The notes under the pieces were generated by a model. The model saw only the letters and a program-made list of their open reading frames with translations, was not told where the DNA came from and made no database searches. Positions 1 to 17,254 of a stretch of DNA of 64,000 nucleotides are shown here, in pieces. Source of the stretch: Candidatus Eisenbacteria bacterium (GTDB taxonomy: Bacteria > Desulfobacterota > Binatia > DP-6); NCBI GenBank assembly GCA_035577985.1, contig DATJZY010000061.1:56095-120094 (forward strand), in the 5' to 3' direction. Both the position numbers and the translations under genes were made by a program. The stretch's first letter is position 1; every line of letters begins with the position of its first letter.

Positions 1-2
1 AG

Positions 3-332
3 GCGAAGTACGCCGCCGCGTACCTGGGCGGCAAGGAGGCGCCGTCCCACCCCGACACCGAGCAGACCTTCGCCGAGCTGCGCGAGCGGATCCGGAAGTG
101 CGTTGCGTTCCTCGACACCGTCCAGGCGAAGGACCTCGCCGGCGCGGGGGATCGGAAGGTGGCGCCGCCGTGGCTCGGCGGGAAGTGGCTCCGCGGCGAC
201 GACTACCTCATGCACGTCGCGGTGCCGAACTTCTTCTTCCACGCCACCATGGCCTACGCGATCCTGCGCCACAACGGCGTCGAGCTCGGCAAGATGGACT
301 ACGTCGGCTCGCTCCCGGCGCGCGACGGCTGA
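3..332 (+). CDS. DUF1993 family protein, 3' part only
   Basis: The reading frame is open from the left edge to a TGA and encodes the last 109 residues of a protein. The visible part contains the segments TFAELRERIRKCVAFLD, PPWLGGKWLRGDDYLMH and PNFFFHATMAYAILRHNG, which I recognise as the pattern of the DUF1993 family (small DinB-like helical-bundle proteins of about 165-170 residues). The start lies outside the window. The biochemical role of the family is not established. Its last 34 bases overlap the end of the convergent small gene on the other strand. The family assignment is from memory of its C-terminal signature and is fairly secure. Confidence 0.75.
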   Translation, partial: AKYAAAYLGGKEAPSHPDTEQTFAELRERIRKCVAFLDTVQAKDLAGAGDRKVAPPWLGGKWLRGDDYLMHVAVPNFFFHATMAYAILRHNGVELGKMDYVGSLPARDG

Positions 333-808
333 GCCTCCGGTCCGCCGACGCGCACGAGGCGCGCGGTGAACGCGGGGCCGTATCGCCACACGAGGTGATC
401 ACCCTCGCGTCGCCGCGTGACCTCGATGCCCGGCATGCCGACAGGACGCAGCACGTGGACGCCGTCCTCGAACGTGGCGGCGACTTGGATGCGCATGCCG
501 CCGCGCGCGGCCGAGACGTCGTTGACGCCGTGCTCGGGGGTGCCATCGCAGCGCATGTCGTGGATGACGCCGGCGGCGGTCACGACCACACGGTTGCCGC
601 ACTGCTCGATCCGCTCCACGTGCCGATACACGGGGTGATCGGCCGGCGCGGGCTCGCCGTTCACGTCGACGGCGACGACCTTCCAGAGGCCACGGAGGTC
701 GGGCGCGCCGTCCGCGAGCGGCTCGTCGCATCCGGCGAGGATCGGGGGCGGAAACTCCGTCCACCCGCCGGGGGGCGTGTACGCGACCGCGATGTCGTCC
801 GCGCGCAT
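299..808 (-). CDS. Hypothetical protein downstream of acyl-CoA dehydrogenase
   Basis: A 169-residue protein that I do not recognise. It has no signal peptide, membrane segment or known motif. It is rich in short beta-prone stretches (RVVVTAAGVIHDM, GGMRIQVAATF, DHLVWRYGPAFTARLVRV), so a small beta-barrel or lipocalin-like fold is possible, but that is a guess. The ATG is 12 bases after the stop of the acyl-CoA dehydrogenase gene on the same strand, so the two are probably co-transcribed. Its 3' end overlaps the convergent DUF1993 gene by 34 bases. Codon use matches that of the neighbours, which supports a real gene. Confidence 0.65.
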   Translation of the reverse strand: MRADDIAVAYTPPGGWTEFPPPILAGCDEPLADGAPDLRGLWKVVAVDVNGEPAPADHPVYRHVERIEQCGNRVVVTAAGVIHDMRCDGTPEHGVNDVSAARGGMRIQVAATFEDGVHVLRPVGMPGIEVTRRREGDHLVWRYGPAFTARLVRVGGPEAQPSRAGSEPT

Positions 809-820
809 CAGCCGACCCCG

Positions 821-2050
821 TCAGAGGGGCAGATCCCCCGTCGCCCGTCGCGTGCTGCCGTCGCGCGTGTAGGCGGCGATGGTTCGCTGGGCGATGCGCA
901 TCTGGTGCACCTCGTCGGCGCCGTCGGCGAACCGCGCCCAACGTGCGTGCTGGTACATGTGCGCGAGCGGAGTGTCGGTCGAGTACCCCAGCGCGCCGTG
1001 CACCTGGATCGACCGGTCGATGATCCGCCCGAGCGCGTTCGCCACGAAGTGCTTCGCCATCGACACCTCGGAGACGAAGTCGAGCTTCTTGTCGATCCGG
1101 TAGGCGGCGTGCAGCACCATGAGCTTCGCCTGATAGAGGTCCATCGTCGAGTCGGCGATCATCCACTGGATGCCCTGCTTCTCGGCCAGGAGCGATCCGT
1201 GGGCGAAGCGCTTGAGCGAGCGGTCGACCATCATGTCGAGCGCCGTCTCCGCCTGCGCGATCCAGCGCATGCAGTGCGCGAGACGTGCCGGGCCCAGGCG
1301 ATACTGGCCGAGGCGATGCCCCTGGCCGCGGCCGCCGAGCATGTTGCGGGCCGGCACGCGGAGATTCTCAATGCGGATCTCGGAGTGTCCGGTCGCGCCG
1401 TGCATGGTCTCGACCTCGCGCACGCGGTCCCATCCCTCGGACGGGATGTCGACGATGAACCCCGTGTTGGCCGCCTGCGGCGTTTCGGGATCGTCCTCGG
1501 TGCGCGCGATCAGGATCGCGAAGCTCGCGCGTCGCGCGTTGGAGATGAACCACTTGTGCCCGTTGATGACCCAGTCGTCGCCGTCCAGGCGCGCGCGCGT
1601 CTGGATGAGCGTCGGGTCGGAGCCCGCGACCTCGGGCTCGGTCATGGCGAAGCAGCTCATCACCGTGCCGTCGCAGAGCGGGCGGAGGTACTTCTCCTTC
1701 TGCTCGTCGGTCGCCCAGTGGAGCAGCGTGTGCATGTTCCCTTCGTCGGGCGCCTGGCAGTTCAGCACCCACGGGCCGTACGACGCCTTCGCCGCCTCGG
1801 CCTGGACCATCGCCAGCTCGACGTGCCCGAGCCCCATCCCGCCGTACTCGTGCGGCATGTGCGGCAGCCACAGGCCGGCGGCGTGCGCCTCCTTGCGCAT
1901 GCCGATGAGGATGCGGAGGTAGTCGGCGCGCTCGATCTTGTCGGGGGTCGAGAGCTTCGCCTCGCCGGGCTTCACCACCTTCTCGATGAAGTCGCGGACG
2001 CGCAGGCGGATCTGCTCGAGCTCGGGTGTCAGCGTGAAGTCGATTGCCAT
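821..2050 (-). CDS. Acyl-CoA dehydrogenase (ACAD10/11-like)
   Basis: FAD-dependent alpha,beta-dehydrogenation of an acyl-CoA, passing electrons to electron-transfer flavoprotein. The 409-residue protein has the usual three domains. The N-terminal helical part contains HMPHEYGGMGLG. The middle beta domain has CFAMTEPEVAGSDPT and WVINGHKWFISNA. The C-terminal bundle has HGALGYSTDTPLAHMY and ADGADEVHQMRIAQ. The residue aligned with the MCAD catalytic Glu (YEGTAQ) appears to be Asp in ADGADEVHQ, as in the ACAD10/11-type subgroup. I chose the ATG giving MAIDFTLTPELEQ; a TTG nine bases upstream would add three residues. No ETF gene lies nearby. The substrate cannot be read from the sequence; long or branched acyl-CoA is typical of this subgroup. 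Confidence 0.92.
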   Translation of the reverse strand: MAIDFTLTPELEQIRLRVRDFIEKVVKPGEAKLSTPDKIERADYLRILIGMRKEAHAAGLWLPHMPHEYGGMGLGHVELAMVQAEAAKASYGPWVLNCQAPDEGNMHTLLHWATDEQKEKYLRPLCDGTVMSCFAMTEPEVAGSDPTLIQTRARLDGDDWVINGHKWFISNARRASFAILIARTEDDPETPQAANTGFIVDIPSEGWDRVREVETMHGATGHSEIRIENLRVPARNMLGGRGQGHRLGQYRLGPARLAHCMRWIAQAETALDMMVDRSLKRFAHGSLLAEKQGIQWMIADSTMDLYQAKLMVLHAAYRIDKKLDFVSEVSMAKHFVANALGRIIDRSIQVHGALGYSTDTPLAHMYQHARWARFADGADEVHQMRIAQRTIAAYTRDGSTRRATGDLPL

Positions 2051-2108
2051 GGGAATCAATTGACCAGAACCCGAAGGCGTCGAGCAAGCCCGGAGGAACC
2101 GCGGCCGC

Positions 2109-3095
2109 TCACGCGTTCGAGACGACGAACCCGATCGCCTCGCGCCCCTGGGTCATCGGGGCGCGATCGCGGGCGTTGAAGTAGAGGTACCAGCGGCCGG
2201 CGGCTTCATCGCGCCGGACGTCGCACGCGTAGACGAAGCGCGCGCGCCAGCCGTGCGTCGGCGCGACGATGGGGGTTTCGTGCGCGTAGCGCCAGCCGAG
2301 GCCATCGGCCGACGTCAGGATCGAGATTGCCGAGCTGCTCGCGCCGGACGCGCCCGACGCGATCGTGTTCTGGAGGCCGACGAACCCGTCGGCGAACCGG
2401 AGCACCTTCATGGCCCCGGCGCCGAGGTTGCAGCGCGGATCGTCGCCACGTGGCGAGAGCAGCGGCGTGGGATGCGGCAACCATGGGCCGGCGAGGCTGC
2501 CGGCGCGTGCGACGCCGATGTGGAGCGGCTCGTCGAATCCGCAGTCGGGAACGCGCACCAGGGACGCGCTGTAGTAGAGCGCCCAGCCGTCACCGTCGCG
2601 CAGGACACACGGATTGCCGACCGCCTCGCCGAGACCGGTCGCTCGATGCCAGGGGAGCGTGGGACGCAGCACGACGGTCGGACGGCTCCAGCGCACGAGG
2701 TCGTCCGAGCTGCGCTGTTCGATCCTGGAGCGCCAACCGACCCCGGGGACCCAGAGGAATGGCAGACGGAACGGCGGGTAGCGTTCGTAGAAGAGATGAT
2801 ACGCGCGCCCGTCGCGCAGCAGGAAGGGCCGCATCGCGTGGCGAACGACGAGGCGCGGGCGCGACCACCGGATGCCGTCGCTCGACGTGAAGGCATGCAG
2901 ACCCCAGATGGAATGCGCGAGCAGGTGCCAGCGTCCGTCCGGGGTGTCCTGCGGCAGCAGGAACGTCGGGTCGGCGATGATCGGCGACGCGAACGGCGGA
3001 CGAATCACGGGATCCTCGCGCGTCGCGGACCACGAGAGCCGTACGAAGTCGTCGACCGTCACCAGTTGTTCGCCGCCGGATGATTTCACTACCAC
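2109..3095 (-). CDS. GH43-like five-bladed beta-propeller protein
   Basis: A 328-residue protein built of repeating units with the glycosidase-propeller pattern: ADPTFLLPQDTPDGRWHLL, HAFTSSDGIRWSRPR, IEQRSSDDLVRWSRP and ISILTSADGLGWRYAHE, each an SSDGxxWSRP-type blade motif. This matches the glycosyl hydrolase 43/32/68/117 superfamily. No signal peptide is visible, so a cytoplasmic role is likely. The start is uncertain: GTG codons occur at the first and third positions of the frame, and no clear Shine-Dalgarno sequence separates them. It points away from the beta-helix gene that begins at 3232. The catalytic acid residues cannot be assigned by eye, so it may be a glucosyl hydrolase-fold protein without known activity. 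Confidence 0.7.
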   Translation of the reverse strand: MVVKSSGGEQLVTVDDFVRLSWSATREDPVIRPPFASPIIADPTFLLPQDTPDGRWHLLAHSIWGLHAFTSSDGIRWSRPRLVVRHAMRPFLLRDGRAYHLFYERYPPFRLPFLWVPGVGWRSRIEQRSSDDLVRWSRPTVVLRPTLPWHRATGLGEAVGNPCVLRDGDGWALYYSASLVRVPDCGFDEPLHIGVARAGSLAGPWLPHPTPLLSPRGDDPRCNLGAGAMKVLRFADGFVGLQNTIASGASGASSSAISILTSADGLGWRYAHETPIVAPTHGWRARFVYACDVRRDEAAGRWYLYFNARDRAPMTQGREAIGFVVSNA

Positions 3096-3162
3096 CGGCG
3101 AGCGTCGAAGGCACCGGTGCGCCTCCCGTCTGGGCTAGCCTCATGGTGCCCAGAAAAATGTC

Positions 3163-3192
3163 TTGACGCATGCGTTTCACGGACAGTAGCTT
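3163..3192 (+). promoter_or_regulatory. Possible sigma-70 promoter for beta-helix gene
   Basis: TTGACG (3163-3168) is followed after 18 bases by TAGCTT (3187-3192), with an A-rich stretch just upstream of the -35 box. The downstream gene has a strong AGGAGGTGA ribosome site at 3217-3225, seven bases from its ATG. The -10 match is weak. Confidence 0.3.
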
Positions 3193-3231
3193 CCGCACGC
3201 AGAACCGACTCTCAGCAGGAGGTGAGACGTC

Positions 3232-4362
3232 ATGGGCGGTCGCGTATTCGTCGGGATCCTGTTGCTGCTCGCTTCGATCGTCGCCCGCAAGGCGGCGGCC
3301 GCTACGACCTGCGGCTTCGACGTCGTCGCCCGGACGATGCTCCTGCAGGCCGATTGCACGACCGACGCCACGATCGGCGTTCCGGACGGATTCACCCTCG
3401 ACGGCCGCGGTCATACGATCACGGCCCTCGATCCGCCGGTCGATCACTATCGCGGCGCGATCCTGCAGAACGCCGCCGGGGCGACCCGTGTGAACGTCCG
3501 CAACGTCGTCCTCACCGCTTCGGGGATCGCGGACGTCTGCGACACCGGCGACGACAAGCTGCGGGGCATCGCACTGCTCGATTGCGGCGGGATGGTCTCC
3601 AACGTGCGCATCGTCGGTCTGAAGCAGACGTCCCCGACGGCGTGCAGCGAGGGGAGCGGCATCATCGTCAACACGGCGCCGTTCGACGGCACGCATCCGG
3701 CGACGAAGGTCGTGAAGATCTCGAACGTGCGCGTGAGCGACTTCCAGTTTGTCGGCCTGCAGGCGCAGGGCGACGTCTCGGTGCGTATCGAGGCCAATAC
3801 GGTGGAGGGAACGAACGAGCCCGGCATCCCAGCGGCGGGCCAGTTCGGCATGCTCCTCGGTCGCGGTGCGATCACTACGGTGCGCGGCAACGTCGTCCGG
3901 CAGGACGCGAGCACCACGAACCTGAACACCCTCGGGATCTTCGCCTTCGAGGTGAACGACAACGTCATCGACCAGAACCGCATCGAGGGAGCGCCCGCGG
4001 GCGTGTTCGTGGAGTCGTATTGTCAGAACACGCCCTCGGCGAACCGCAACCGCATCTCCGCGAACACGATCCGGGTGACGAACGAGGGCATCATCCTGGT
4101 CGCGCGCGACGCCATCGGCATCAGCACGTGCGACGCGCACGTCGATCAGAATCTCGTAGCCCAGAATACGATCAAGGCCATCCCCGGCGGCGGCACGGCT
4201 CCCGACGGCGTCTTCGTCGGTGCGCAAGACTTCGGCGGGCCGTTCGTGCCCACGGCGGACGCGAACACGATCAAGCGGAACACGATCACGGGGTTCGGCG
4301 TCGGGATCTTCCAGAACGGCGACACCAACACCGTCATCCAGGGCAACGTGGTCCAGCCCTAA
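3232..4362 (+). CDS. Exported right-handed beta-helix protein
   Basis: A 376-residue protein with a Sec signal peptide (GILLLLASIVARKAAAA) and then a parallel beta-helix built from PbH1-type turns. Examples are FTLDGRGHTIT, RVNVRNVVLTASG, ISNVRVSDFQFVGL, VRIEANTVEG and ADANTIKRNTITGFGVGIF. The repeated N-x-I/V and NTI motifs form the Asn ladder typical of such helices. It resembles carbohydrate-binding or lyase-type beta-helices (NosD/pectate-lyase fold), but no catalytic cluster is evident. An excellent ribosome site (AGGAGGTGA) fixes the ATG. It has none of the C-terminal modules found on the other exported proteins of this window. The likely site of action is the periplasm or cell surface. 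Confidence 0.8.
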   Translation: MGGRVFVGILLLLASIVARKAAAATTCGFDVVARTMLLQADCTTDATIGVPDGFTLDGRGHTITALDPPVDHYRGAILQNAAGATRVNVRNVVLTASGIADVCDTGDDKLRGIALLDCGGMVSNVRIVGLKQTSPTACSEGSGIIVNTAPFDGTHPATKVVKISNVRVSDFQFVGLQAQGDVSVRIEANTVEGTNEPGIPAAGQFGMLLGRGAITTVRGNVVRQDASTTNLNTLGIFAFEVNDNVIDQNRIEGAPAGVFVESYCQNTPSANRNRISANTIRVTNEGIILVARDAIGISTCDAHVDQNLVAQNTIKAIPGGGTAPDGVFVGAQDFGGPFVPTADANTIKRNTITGFGVGIFQNGDTNTVIQGNVVQP

Positions 4363-4383
4363 CGCCGCTCGCTTCGACGCAGT

Positions 4384-4407
4384 GCCGGCGACGCCCTGAG
4401 CGCCGGC
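4384..4407. terminator. GC hairpin after beta-helix gene
   Basis: Perfect 7-bp inverted repeat GCCGGCG / CGCCGGC with a 10-base loop, 21 bases after the stop codon of the beta-helix gene. There is no T-tract, so intrinsic termination is uncertain. Confidence 0.35.
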
Positions 4408-4740
4408 GGTCCCCGCGTCAGGTGATTCCACGCCGAACGGCGGCGTGAAGACCGTGGACACGCTGGCGCCCCCGGCGAACGCGGCGGTCGCCACCTCGAG
4501 CATGAGAACCGGGACGGTCGCGGTAGCGACCATCGCGGTTCTCGAGCCAACGGACGAGGCGCTTGCTCCCTGTGCGGCTAGCTGTCCACCGCTCATGGTT
4601 CCGCTGCATGACCCACGACGATCGTGCCGCTTCGCGCGCTTCGCAGAACTGTCGCGTGCGCCGAGCGTCACGGACTCCCGGGGAGCAGGGTGGATCCACG
4701 GTATGATGCGGAACTTCCTACTTCCCAGGACGCAATCGGA
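4408..4740. other. Intergenic region without a recognisable gene
   Basis: This stretch lies between the beta-helix gene and the first MopE-repeat giant. Short open frames exist on both strands. One on the reverse strand begins with a hydrophobic signal-like stretch (VATATVPVLMLEVATAAFAG), but it runs on antisense into the beta-helix gene and resembles nothing I know. I see no RNA gene. Confidence 0.4.
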
Positions 4741-4810
4741 CGACAACTGTCATGCCACATCTATATTGGCCTATTTCGTCTTGACAGGCGTCATGCTCGC
4801 GGGGTACGCA
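4741..4810 (+). promoter_or_regulatory. AT-rich probable promoter region
   Basis: An unusually AT-rich island in GC-rich DNA, just upstream of the 1223-residue giant. It contains TATATT (4762-4767, five of six to the -10 consensus but with no good -35) and a perfect TTGACA at 4781-4786 with TACGCA 18 bases later. Either could drive the gene that starts at 4858. Confidence 0.35.
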
Positions 4811-4843
4811 GCGCTAATCTGCGAGACGGACGGACCTTTTCCC

Positions 4844-4850
4844 GAGGAGG
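4844..4850 (+). promoter_or_regulatory. Strong ribosome binding site deciding the 4858 start
   Basis: GAGGAGG, extended by AAG, lies seven bases before the ATG at 4858. The frame is open much further upstream, but this site and the signal peptide that follows show where translation starts. Confidence 0.75.
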
Positions 4851-4857
4851 AAGTCAC

Positions 4858-8529
<3,672 letters not shown>

Positions 8530-8544
8530 CGTAAGGAGGACGTC

Positions 8545-14649
<6,105 letters not shown>

Positions 14650-14663
14650 GCCCAAAACTCGTC

Positions 14664-14945
14664 GTGGCGGCCGCGTGCCGATCGTCGCGCACCGGGAACG
14701 GCGCGTTGGCGGACGGCGGTACGGTCATGACCTCCGCCCCCTCGGACCTCCTGTTCCTGGCCGGCATGACGGGCACGACGTTCACCGCTCCCGGCCCCGG
14801 CTTCACCACCCGCGTGATCACCGCGCCCGACGGCGACGTCGTCGCGGATGCCGTCGCCGGGTCGGCCGGCAGCTATGGTGCCACGGCAACCCTCGGATCG
14901 GGTACGTGGCTCATGCAGATCGCGGCATTCGCGGTCGCGCCATAG
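14664..14945 (+). pseudogene. Remnant: C-terminal end of a secreted sugar-oxidase/lectin-type protein
   Basis: The frame encodes about 90 residues ending [25 protein letters not shown], preceded by [18 protein letters not shown]. This is the usual closing segment (DGDxxEDxxVxxxGSYSATAxLxxxxWVMQMxAF) of large exported lectin-like proteins. Here it has no signal peptide, no ribosome site and no upstream domain, and it follows only 14 bases after the stop of the 2034-residue giant. I read it as the surviving 3' end of a deleted gene; a short expressed protein is possible but unlikely. Confidence 0.6.
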
Positions 14946-15070
14946 GACCTGGCCGTTCCGACCGTGATCGCCCCGCCCCGGACGGGGTCGCATGCGGGAC
15001 CCCGACTCCATCTGATATAGTCCGGGCGATCGTCGGCGGGTGGCCGCCGGCGGATCGAGGGGAGGGGAAG

Positions 15071-16693
15071 ATGAGGGGCCCATTCGCGCCGGCGTTCGCC
15101 ATCTTCAAGCGATCGACTCCGCAGCGGAGCTTTCTCGCCGTCGCCCTGGTCTTCGTCGCGGCGCTCGTTCCGAGCGCGGGGTTGCTCGCGGTGTCCGGCG
15201 AGCGCGCGCCCGCCGCGGTGGCGCTGCTGCTCGCGTCGGTGGCGTTCTACGGCCTCGCGGCATTGTCGCGCTGGACGACCAGCGACGCGGCGCTGGTCGA
15301 CGAGATGACCCAGCGCATCGCGAGCGGCGATCTCACCGGCCGGCCGGGCGGCGCATCGGACGAGCGCGAGGCGAGCACGCTCGGTGGCTCACTCGGGACG
15401 TCGGTCGCGAGGATGAGCCGCAGCCTGCTCGACATCGTCCGGCAGGTCGGCGCGAGCGCCGACACCATCGTGGAGCTCGCACGCGAGATGGCGGCGGGGA
15501 GCACGTCGCTGTCCGACCGCACGCAGGAGCAGGCGACGGCGCTCGAGCAGACGGCGGCCGGCATGCAGCAGATCGCCGCCAACGTCCGCCAGAACGCCGA
15601 CAGCTGCCGGCACGCCAGCGACCTCGCGACGTCGGCCCGCACCGTCGCCGGTCGTGCCGCCGAGCGCATGGGTGAGATCACGAGCACCATGACCGAGATC
15701 GCGGACAGCTCGCGACAGATGGCCGAGATCGTCGGCGCGATCGAGAGCATCGCCTTCCAGACGAACATCCTCGCGCTCAACGCCGCGGTCGAGGCGGCGC
15801 GCGCGGGCGAGCAGGGACGTGGCTTCGCGGTGGTGGCCAACGAGGTGCGGGATCTCGCGCAGCGCAGCGCCGCGGCGGCGCAGGAGGTGAAGGCGCTGAT
15901 CGAGGGATCGGGTGTGCGCGTGACGCGGGGCGCGGCGCTGGTCGAAGACGCCGGCGGGACGATGACCGAGGTGGTCGCGAGCGTCGGACGGGTGACCGAC
16001 CTGATCTCCCGGGTCGCATCGGCCTGCGCCGAGCAAATCATCGGCGTCGACGAGATCGGCCGGGCGCTCGCCCGGATGGACGGCGTCACGCAACTGAACG
16101 CCGCGCTCGTCGAACGCACCGCCGCCGGGGCGGTCGCATTCGAGCAGGAGGCCGATCGGCTGGTGGCGGCCGTCGGGACGTTCAAGGTCGACCGTGGCGA
16201 AGAGCGCGAGCGCGCGATCCAGCTCGTGAAGAAGGCCGTCGCGCACGTGCGCGAGCGGGGGTTGCGTCGCGCATGCGACGACTTCAACGATCCACGCGGC
16301 GCCTTCTGTCAGGGCAACGCCTACATCTGGGCGGCCGACTTCAACGGCGTCATCCTGGCCAACGGCACCGCGCCCGATGCGCGCGGCCAGAACAACTTCC
16401 ACCTGAAGGCCGCGGATGGCCGCCTCTTCATCCAGGAGATCGTCGAGACGGCGAAGACGCGGGGGAAGGGCTGGTGCGACTATCCCTGGAAGAACCCCGC
16501 GACGAAGCGCACCGAGCAGAAGTCGACGTATTTCGAGGCGGTCGACGGCGCGTTCATCGCCTGCGGGATCTACCGTGGGAAGCGGCAGGATCGCGGCAGG
16601 CGACCCGAGGCGCCGCGCGCCGCAGCATCGCGCGAGCCCGTCCCGCGCGCCAAGGAGCGGCTCGTGGGCACGGCGGCGCAGCCAGGGCGCTGA
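15071..16693 (+). CDS. Methyl-accepting chemotaxis protein with C-terminal cytoplasmic Cache-like domain
   Basis: A 540-residue receptor. Two hydrophobic helices lie near the N-terminus (about 18-38 and 46-63) with almost no periplasmic loop, then a HAMP-like linker and a long coiled coil. The conserved signalling tip [20 protein letters not shown] is at about 228-247, followed by [19 protein letters not shown]. After the coiled coil, residues about 382-505 form a single-Cache-type sensory domain ([63 protein letters not shown]). Sensing is therefore probably intracellular. The ATG at 15071 has a GGAGGGGAAG ribosome site; longer upstream readings lack one. No other chemotaxis gene is in the window. 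Confidence 0.88.
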   Translation: MRGPFAPAFAIFKRSTPQRSFLAVALVFVAALVPSAGLLAVSGERAPAAVALLLASVAFYGLAALSRWTTSDAALVDEMTQRIASGDLTGRPGGASDEREASTLGGSLGTSVARMSRSLLDIVRQVGASADTIVELAREMAAGSTSLSDRTQEQATALEQTAAGMQQIAANVRQNADSCRHASDLATSARTVAGRAAERMGEITSTMTEIADSSRQMAEIVGAIESIAFQTNILALNAAVEAARAGEQGRGFAVVANEVRDLAQRSAAAAQEVKALIEGSGVRVTRGAALVEDAGGTMTEVVASVGRVTDLISRVASACAEQIIGVDEIGRALARMDGVTQLNAALVERTAAGAVAFEQEADRLVAAVGTFKVDRGEERERAIQLVKKAVAHVRERGLRRACDDFNDPRGAFCQGNAYIWAADFNGVILANGTAPDARGQNNFHLKAADGRLFIQEIVETAKTRGKGWCDYPWKNPATKRTEQKSTYFEAVDGAFIACGIYRGKRQDRGRRPEAPRAAASREPVPRAKERLVGTAAQPGR

Positions 16694-16707
16694 CGCGCGA
16701 TCGCGGC

Positions 16708-17199
16708 TCAGCTCGACGTCGGACGTCGGAAGTCGCGCGCCATCACGGTCTTCCGCCCGTCCGAGCGTGCCCGCTCGACGGCGTCGTCGCACAGCAGCCG
16801 CAGGCGATCCGAGAGCACCCCGATGACGTCGTCGGACGTGTTCATGCCCGACGTGGCTCGAACGTAGGCCTTCAGCTTCGACGCCACGACCAGCACGTCA
16901 CGCGCGACTGCGTCGGCGTCGCCGGGCGCGCTGGCGCCGGACCGCGGCGCGGCGCGCGCGGGTTCGTCCCGTTGCTCACGGACCCATTCGTCGATGGTCG
17001 GCGACGTCTTCTCGTCCGCCCAGGCGTCGCGGTGTCGGAGGACCGGCACGTGCGCGTCCCAGCAGTCGACCGAGCAGAAGACGAAGTCCGTGCCCTTGCG
17101 ATTGCAGGTCGAGACGCTGCACGCGAAGTAGGGCGCCCGAAAGCCGATCGGCCGCTTGCAGGTGTTGCAGCGCTTCCAGACGGCATCGTCGATCGGCAT
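16708..17199 (-). CDS. Zinc-finger plus histone-fold protein
   Basis: 163 residues in two parts. The N-terminus has paired metal ligands C11xxC14, C27x4C32, C42x3C46 and H50x5H56, an interleaved pattern like ZZ or MYND-type double zinc fingers. After an Ala/Pro-rich hinge (about 78-100), residues 102-158 read like a histone fold: SKLKAYVRATSGMNTSDDV, then a long helix LSDRLRLLCDDAVERARSD, then GRKTVMARDF. The last motif matches the GRKTIKAEDI ending of archaeal histones such as HMfB. The gene lies 55 bases downstream of the Pat-like gene on the same strand. I infer a DNA-binding or nucleoid role. A family of prokaryotic zinc-finger (ZZ) histones has been proposed recently, and this would fit it. 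The assignment was made by eye and not with a profile. Confidence 0.65.
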   Translation of the reverse strand: MPIDDAVWKRCNTCKRPIGFRAPYFACSVSTCNRKGTDFVFCSVDCWDAHVPVLRHRDAWADEKTSPTIDEWVREQRDEPARAAPRSGASAPGDADAVARDVLVVASKLKAYVRATSGMNTSDDVIGVLSDRLRLLCDDAVERARSDGRKTVMARDFRRPTSS

Positions 17200-17254
17200 G
17201 CCGACAACCTACGAGAATGACGGCGGGCGCGGTAGAGCCCACGCCGAAGGGCGA

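Noticed and set aside
98..2179. Long forward frame through the acyl-CoA dehydrogenase gene
   Set aside because: Low-complexity Arg/Val/Asp-rich translation antisense to a clear dehydrogenase. It is an effect of high GC at third codon positions.
4408..4620. Reverse-strand frame starting with a signal-peptide-like stretch
   Set aside because: It continues only as antisense of the beta-helix gene, has no recognisable domain and has no ribosome site I can see.
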